A program made the translations under genes and the position numbers. This document shows, piece by piece, positions 1 to 3,243 of a stretch of DNA of 7,817 nt. The notes under the pieces are model-generated. The model was given only the letters and a program-made list of their open reading frames with translations, was not told the DNA's origin and searched no databases. Positions within the stretch are counted from its first letter, which is position 1. Every line of letters starts with the position of its first letter. The stretch spans positions 1-7,817 of the forward strand of contig JALOBR010000047.1 of assembly GCA_023228195.1 (NCBI GenBank). The letters run 5' to 3'. Source of the DNA: Candidatus Omnitrophota bacterium (GTDB lineage Bacteria; Omnitrophota; Gorgyraeia; Duberdicusellales; 4484-171).

Positions 1-1056
1 GAATTTTTGTATCAGCCTTTAAGCGTTACAGTAGGTCGTCAGAATCTTCGCTATGGTAGTGGTTTGATTGTTGCTGATCCTGATACAAATATGATGACTG
101 CAGTAAATTCCAATGAGTCCCCTTTTGGAGATTTGTCTCTAAAGAAATCCTTTGATGCAGCAAAAGTTGTTCTTGATTTTGCACCTTGGACGATTGACGC
201 TATCTATTCTAAAGTGAATGCTAACCACACCTATATCAAGGACAACACAAATCTTTGGGGTGTTAACGCTAACTATCAGTGGGGTTCACATGATGGCGTA
301 ACAGAGGCTTATTACTTTGGTGCGCAGAATAACAGGGATGGTTTGTTCTACTCGAAAGTTAATAGTCAGGTTCCAGAAAATCAAGACATTACTCATGTGG
401 TCGGCGCAAGAACGCAATTTAACCCACTGGAAAAATTAACCTTGGGTTTTGAAGGCGCTTATCAATTTGGTGATGTTCAGGATATTGTTGCCAACACTTA
501 CACTTCTCTTGATACAGATGCACAAAATTTACGCGCATTTGCTATCGAAGCAATGGCAGAGTACAGATTTATGACTAAGTATAATCCGACACTCGGTTTA
601 ACTTATGTTTATTTAAGCGGTGAAGATGATTTAGATAAAAACCATTTCACCGGTTGGGATCCGATGTTTGAAGACCAGGCTTTGGGTGAAATTGCTAATA
701 TCCTTTTCCCGAACAGCAACATCCAGGGTGCAAGGGTTAATGCTTCTGTTATGCCAAGGGAAGATATTACCTTGGGCGCTTCGTACAGCTTTTTGAAATT
801 AGCTAATAATGTAAACTATTACGCAGGCGCTAACACCTACGAAATTCCTCTTGGTTGGTATGGAGGAGTTACTTACGATGTTAACACCGCCAACACTTAT
901 TTAGGAAGCGAAGTTGATGCTTACGCAAGTTATGATTATACGGAAGATGTCCAGCTGAAACTTACTGGCGCATGGTTCATACCAGGCGATTTCTTTGCTG
1001 ACACAAATGATGATGTAGCATATTCAGTAAGAGGCGGAGTCAACCTTAACTTCTAA
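1..1056 (+). CDS. Outer-membrane beta-barrel protein, alginate-export/porin-like (5' end missing)
   Basis: The reading frame is open from base 1 and ends at TAA 1054-1056, so about 351 C-terminal residues are visible and the signal peptide and N-terminus lie outside the window. The protein alternates short amphipathic strands rich in Y, F, W and N with D/N/G-rich turns, as beta-barrels do. Near its visible start it has a 'VGRQNLRYGSG' segment resembling the GRQ-L-YG motif of alginate-export (AlgE-like) porins. The last strand ends in Phe ('GGVNLNF'), the usual C-terminal signal for BAM-dependent insertion. It should therefore sit in the outer membrane and act as a channel or porin, but the substrate cannot be read from the sequence. 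It is followed 24 bases later by a strong terminator, so it is the last gene of its transcript. Barrel assignment is fairly sure; the exact family is less so. Confidence 0.8.
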   Translation, partial: EFLYQPLSVTVGRQNLRYGSGLIVADPDTNMMTAVNSNESPFGDLSLKKSFDAAKVVLDFAPWTIDAIYSKVNANHTYIKDNTNLWGVNANYQWGSHDGVTEAYYFGAQNNRDGLFYSKVNSQVPENQDITHVVGARTQFNPLEKLTLGFEGAYQFGDVQDIVANTYTSLDTDAQNLRAFAIEAMAEYRFMTKYNPTLGLTYVYLSGEDDLDKNHFTGWDPMFEDQALGEIANILFPNSNIQGARVNASVMPREDITLGASYSFLKLANNVNYYAGANTYEIPLGWYGGVTYDVNTANTYLGSEVDAYASYDYTEDVQLKLTGAWFIPGDFFADTNDDVAYSVRGGVNLNF

Positions 1057-1078
1057 GTTAATTACTTAAGCTAAATAT

Positions 1079-1112
1079 AACCCCGTTCCGGGTAACCGGA
1101 ACGGGGTTTTTT
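1079..1112 (+). terminator. Rho-independent terminator of the porin gene
   Basis: A perfect 11-bp GC-rich stem (CCCCGTTCCGG at 1081-1091 with CCGGAACGGGG at 1096-1106) is closed by a GTAA loop of the stable GNRA type. It is followed directly by six T. Two A before the stem extend the pairing into the T tract. It lies 23-25 bases after the porin stop codon. Confidence 0.95.
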
Positions 1113-1531
1113 ATTAATGAGACTTGCACTTTTTAAGACTTCCTGTCTTAAAAAGTGCCTAGTCGAATTACCCCCGAACGACCAAAGGGAGTGAGCGGGG
1201 TAATGATATTGGAATTCCAGTCAGGTTTTTATTAATGAGACTTGCACTTTTTAAGACTTCCTGTCTTAAAAAGTGCCTAGTCGAATTACCCCCGAACGAC
1301 CAAAGGGAGTGAGCGGGGTAATGATATTGGAATTCCAGTCAGGTTTTTATTAATGAGACTTGCACTTTTTAAGACTTCCTGTCCTAAAAAGTGCCTAGTC
1401 GAATTACCCCCGAACGACCAAAGGGAGTGAGCGGGGTAATGATATTGGAATTCCAGTCATGTTTTTATTAATGAGACTTGCACTTTTTAAGACTTCCTGT
1501 CCTAAAAAGTGCCTAGTCGAATTACCCCCGA
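1113..1531. repeat. 118-bp tandem array of hairpin units, 3.5 copies
   Basis: Units begin at 1113, 1231, 1349 and 1467 (period exactly 118). The first three are complete and the fourth stops matching after 1531. Copies 1 and 2 appear identical; copies 3 and 4 share a T-to-C change in the right stem arm. Each unit has AATGAGACTT, then a 14-bp perfect or near-perfect inverted repeat (GCACTTTTTAAGAC / GTCTTAAAAAGTGC, loop TTCCT, 1126-1158 in copy 1), then CTAGTCGAATT. Next comes a second C-run/G-run hairpin (ACCCCC ... GGGGTA) and a short GGAATTCC palindrome. No gene is apparent in the array. Frames running through it are low-complexity by-products of the repeat. The near identity of copies implies recent duplication. 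Confidence 0.95.
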
Positions 1532-1533
1532 GC

Positions 1534-1606
1534 AATAAGACTTGTCCTTTTTTCGCATCAGCAAAAAAAGGCCTAGTCGAATTGTCCTTGAGCGAAGCAA
1601 AAGGAC
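1534..1606 (-). repeat. Diverged member of the same hairpin-element family
   Basis: This stretch keeps the flanking boxes of the array units (AATAAGACTT at 1534-1543 and TAGTCGAATT at 1574-1583), but the enclosed stem is a different sequence (GTCCTTTTTTCGC paired with GC-AAAAAAAGG). The neighbouring hairpin is now GTCCTT (1584-1589) with AAGGAC (1601-1606) instead of C-run/G-run. The architecture is kept while the stems differ, which makes it an older relative of the tandem copies. Confidence 0.75.
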
Positions 1607-1675
1607 GAAGTAAGTTGGGCAATGAGATTAAAATCCCAAACGTTTTGCCGAACAAATTAAGATTTTCTAACGGGG

Positions 1676-1703
1676 TTTACTTTTAGCAAAAAATAAGTAT
1701 AAT
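1676..1703 (+). promoter_or_regulatory. Candidate sigma70-type promoter for the DUF4870-like gene
   Basis: TTTACT (1676-1681) and a perfect TATAAT (1698-1703) are separated by 16 bases. The -10 lies inside a small palindrome, AGTAT (1696-1700) with ATACT (1706-1710), which could be an operator. Transcription would begin near 1710, leaving a leader of about 170 bases before the ATG at 1880. The TATAAT is convincing; the -35 is only 4/6. Confidence 0.45.
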
Positions 1704-1708
1704 TAATA

Positions 1709-1879
1709 CTGTTCTTAGGTATATATTAATCCTTTTACAGAATTCCACGGGCTATGTTATGGATGAATGGTGGAGCGGGACGTCGGACGTCGCCTGCTTA
1801 AAGCGGGCGAAAAAACGGGATCCACGGGTTGCGCCCGTGCGGGCTCCAGTTTAAACTAGTTTTTATTGGAGGTAGCAAA
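1709..1879 (+). ncRNA. Structured leader RNA with competing stems around the ribosome binding site (candidate riboswitch or cis-regulator)
   Basis: A GC-rich island in AT-rich surroundings precedes the DUF4870-like gene. Visible helices are TGGAGC (1771-1776) with GCTCCA (1843-1848), enclosing GCCTGC (1792-1797) with GCGGGC (1803-1808) and CACGGG (1823-1828) with CCCGTG (1834-1839). A tandem GGACGTC pair lies at 1778-1791. The strand CTCCA (1844-1848) can alternatively pair with TGGAG at 1867-1871, which contains the Shine-Dalgarno. TGGAG at 1771-1775 can in turn be taken by TCCAC (1744-1748), and CACGGG is repeated at 1746-1751. A hairpin CTGT..AGG / CCT..ACAG (1709-1740) may form the 5' end. 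I do not recognise a known riboswitch class. Confidence 0.5.
1868..1872 (+). promoter_or_regulatory. Shine-Dalgarno site that sets the start at 1880
   Basis: GGAGG lies 7 bases before the ATG at 1880-1882. It favours that start over an in-frame upstream ATG at 1829, which sits inside the structured leader and would add 17 residues of no apparent function. Confidence 0.85.
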
Positions 1880-2209
1880 ATGGAACAGATTCAATTACCG
1901 GAAGAGGAGATTCGCGATGGTGCGCCATTCGCCGCTTTATCTTATGTTTTTTTTCTTTGGATTTTGACTTTTGTCTGGAAGAAAGAAAACCGGTTTGCGC
2001 ATTTTCACGCTAAACAGGGAATTGCCATGTTTGTCGGAGAAATAGGAGTTGGAGTATTGTCGCTTATGCCTTTTATAGGCGTGGTATTTTACGCGGCCGG
2101 ACTTTTGCTTTTTCTTTTCCTTTCTCTTTACGGAATTTATTACGCTTTAACCGGCAGAATGAAGCGAATACCTTTTATAAGCAACGTAGCAGATAGATTT
2201 ATAGTTTAA
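1880..2209 (+). CDS. Small Tic20/DUF4870-like integral membrane protein
   Basis: The 109-residue product has a short acidic head (residues 1-14), a first membrane segment around 16-33 and a basic loop carrying 'HFHAKQG' (41-47). Two closely spaced hydrophobic segments follow (about 48-70 and 66-90), then a basic tail. The loop motif H-A-K-Q-G between the first two membrane spans is characteristic of the DUF4870/Tic20-like family of small inner-membrane proteins, whose biochemical role in bacteria is not established. The start is fixed by a GGAGG 7 bases upstream. The long leader with alternative pairings over this ribosome binding site suggests translational control. A hairpin element begins 4 bases after the stop. 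It is probably transcribed alone. Family assignment is good; function is unknown. Confidence 0.85.
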   Translation: MEQIQLPEEEIRDGAPFAALSYVFFLWILTFVWKKENRFAHFHAKQGIAMFVGEIGVGVLSLMPFIGVVFYAAGLLLFLFLSLYGIYYALTGRMKRIPFISNVADRFIV

Positions 2210-2213
2210 TGAC

Positions 2214-2287
2214 AATTCGACTAAGCACTTTTTTGTACAGGAAGTATAAAAAAGTGTAAGTCTCATTGGAATTACCTCCGAACGGAG
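2214..2287 (+). repeat. Hairpin element after the DUF4870-like gene
   Basis: AATTCGACTA (2214-2223) and AAGTCTCATT (2258-2267) bracket a 13-bp stem, CACTTTTTTGTAC (2226-2238) with GTATAAAAAAGTG (2244-2256). The loop is AGGAA and one pair is G-U. A second small hairpin follows, CTCCG (2276-2280) with CGGAG (2283-2287). This is the opposite orientation to the 118-bp array, but the second hairpin, introduced by AATTAC, lies on the other side. The inner and outer parts have therefore been inverted relative to each other. It could serve as a 3' mRNA end structure for the gene before it. Confidence 0.85.
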
Positions 2288-2319
2288 CGAGAGAGGGGGC
2301 ATTTTAACAAAACTAAAAA

Positions 2320-2619
2320 ATGCGAAATTTCATACGAGTATGGGAAGAGGTTAACATACAGGAAATCGAAAAAACTCTTATCGTAATAGGGGAGCTGTCA
2401 GCTGAGTGTTTCTCCTGCCATAAAATCGGGATAGATTCAAAATCTCATGCATGTCCCGCCTGCGGCACAAATTTTAAATATTTCGGTTTTCGGAGGCGGG
2501 TGGAAGGAGCATATTTGCATAGGATAAAAGAAGAAATGCCTTACGCGATTTTTATTGATTTCGATGATTTCAAAAAATCAGTAGGTAAGAAGGAAGCCAG
2601 AAAATTATTGGATTTATAA
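2320..2619 (+). CDS. Small zinc-ribbon protein of unknown function
   Basis: The 99-residue product has four cysteines arranged as C30-x2-C33 and C45-x2-C48, a typical zinc ribbon that would bind one Zn ion. A basic 'FRRR' segment (57-60) and a charged, helix-prone C-terminus (83-99) follow. Such ribbons serve in nucleic-acid or protein binding; nothing here tells which, and I do not assign a named family. The ATG at 2320 has no close Shine-Dalgarno (a G-rich run lies about 20 bases upstream), so the true start could differ and the first ~12 residues are uncertain. It lies downstream of the DUF4870-like gene, with a hairpin element between. Another, degenerate copy of that element overlaps its stop codon. 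Confidence 0.7.
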   Translation: MRNFIRVWEEVNIQEIEKTLIVIGELSAECFSCHKIGIDSKSHACPACGTNFKYFGFRRRVEGAYLHRIKEEMPYAIFIDFDDFKKSVGKKEARKLLDL

Positions 2620-2661
2620 TGAGATTAGCCATTTTTTCAGACAGGAAGTCTGGGGAAATGG
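2618..2661. repeat. Degenerate hairpin element overlapping the zinc-ribbon stop codon
   Basis: The left box AATGAGATTA starts at 2618, inside the TAA stop. A 14-bp stem follows, CCATTTTTTCAGAC (2629-2642) with GTCTGGGGAAATGG (2648-2661), loop AGGAA. Three of its pairs are U-G wobbles when read as plus-strand RNA. The right box is not recognisable. The stem sequence differs from the other family members but its length and its AGGAA loop agree. Confidence 0.7.
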
Positions 2662-2796
2662 ATGTTCTATGCGCAAAGGTAGAAAAGTTTTTAGCCTACG
2701 AAGAAAAAATATTGTGATTTTTATAAGAAATCCTTTCGTTGCAAAAAAGGAATAAATCGTCTTTTGTGATTCTTAAAAAATCTATCCGTATTGTTT
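2662..2796. other. AT-rich gap before tRNA-Arg, with a degenerate direct repeat
   Basis: No convincing gene is visible here. TTGTGATTTTTATAAGAAATC (from 2712) recurs in looser form as TTGTGATTCTTAAAAAATC (2764-2782), 52 bases apart. A weak CCTTT/AAAGG hairpin lies between them. A promoter for the tRNA must be in this gap, but I cannot pick one -35/-10 pair with confidence. Confidence 0.35.
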
Positions 2797-2870
2797 GCCC
2801 CGGTGGCTCAATTGGATAGAGCATTTGGCTTCGGACCAGAGGGTTGCAAGTTCGACTCTTGCCCGGGGCG
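2797..2870 (+). tRNA. tRNA-Arg (anticodon UCG)
   Basis: A complete cloverleaf can be drawn. The acceptor is GCCCCGG (2797-2803) with CCGGGGC (2863-2869), and the D stem is GCTC with GAGC. The anticodon stem TTTGG/CCAGA carries loop CTTCGGA with anticodon TCG at 2831-2833. The T stem GCAAG/CTTGC carries loop TTCGACT. The discriminator is G2870. CCA is not encoded and would be added after transcription. Confidence 0.97.
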
Positions 2871-2885
2871 TTACAAAATCTTACG

Positions 2886-3050
2886 AGCGAAGCGAGTTAT
2901 CCCCTCACTTCGTTTAGGGACAATTCGACTAAGCTTTTTTGCTTCGCGAAAAGCAGGTCTCATTGGATTTTGTTATCCTACCGAGTTCTGAAAATTTTCA
3001 AAGAAAATTTTCAGGTATATAACGAGGTAGGGTTACAAAGAGCTTTGGTA
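2886..3050 (+). repeat. 165-bp repeat unit, copy A, with a family hairpin and a large composite hairpin
   Basis: This copy begins with AGCGAAGCGAGTTATCCCC and contains the family element AATTCGACTA (2922-2931), stem GCTTTT/AAAAGC, GTCTCATT (2957-2964). It then carries a second structure: CCTACC (2977-2982), GA, GTT, a perfect 12-bp stem CTGAAAATTTTC (2988-2999) with GAAAATTTTCAG (3003-3014), GTATAT, AAC, GA and GGTAGG (3026-3031). It lies 15 bases behind tRNA-Arg and is repeated immediately downstream. Confidence 0.9.
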
Positions 3051-3201
3051 AGCGAAGCGAGTTATCCCCTCACTTCGTTTAGGGACAATTCGACTAAGCT
3101 TTTTTGCTTCGCGAAAAGCAAGTCTCATTGGATTTTGTTATCCTACCGAGTTTCTAAAATTTTCTCCGCGAATTTTAGAATATATAGCGAGGTGGGATAA
3201 T
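3051..3201 (+). repeat. 165-bp-period repeat, copy B (slightly shorter)
   Basis: This is the tandem duplicate of the preceding unit, with an offset of exactly 165. The first ~100 bases are almost identical (family element at 3087-3129). The large hairpin has changed sequence but not shape: CCTACC (3142-3147) now pairs with GGTGGG (3191-3196), and the inner stem is TCTAAAATT (3153-3161) with AATTTTAGA (3171-3179). Matching to copy A ends near 3201. Confidence 0.9.
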
Positions 3202-3210
3202 GCTGAGCGT

Positions 3211-3239
3211 TTGGTTAATGCTATCTAATGAAATTAAAT
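3211..3239 (+). promoter_or_regulatory. Weak candidate promoter of tRNA-Ser
   Basis: TTGGTT (3211-3216) and TTAAAT (3234-3239) are 17 bases apart and would start RNA a few bases before the tRNA at 3254. The -10 matches the consensus at only 4 of 6 positions, so this is a suggestion from spacing and position. Confidence 0.3.
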
Positions 3240-3243
3240 AGGT

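Noticed and set aside
1113..1531. CRISPR array
   Set aside because: The 118-bp period has no division into short repeats and unique spacers; the whole unit is repeated almost unchanged.
1404..1686. Open frames of 75-83 codons on both strands across the tandem hairpin array
   Set aside because: They are by-products of the repeats: translations are low-complexity, have no ribosome binding sites, and similar 'NST..FFA' peptides arise wherever the AATTCGACTA box occurs.
1771..1848. tRNA-like fold: a 7-base CTTAAAG loop on a 5-bp stem resembles an anticodon arm, with a T-like arm and a GGAGC/GCTCC acceptor-like stem
   Set aside because: The T-like loop is GTTGCGC rather than TTCRANN, the acceptor-like helix is too short and no proper D arm forms. 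I read it as leader structure.
1829..1879. Longer N-terminus for the DUF4870-like protein
   Set aside because: The upstream ATG lies inside a stable hairpin of the leader and has no ribosome binding site, whereas GGAGG precedes the ATG at 1880.
2669..2755. 28-codon basic frame starting MRKGRK
   Set aside because: It has no ribosome binding site, overlaps the region behind a hairpin element and shows no recognisable motif.
2791..3200. Overlapping frames running through tRNA-Arg and the 165-bp repeats
   Set aside because: They begin in or next to the tRNA and consist of the duplicated hairpin units, so the repeated peptide reflects repeated DNA rather than a protein.
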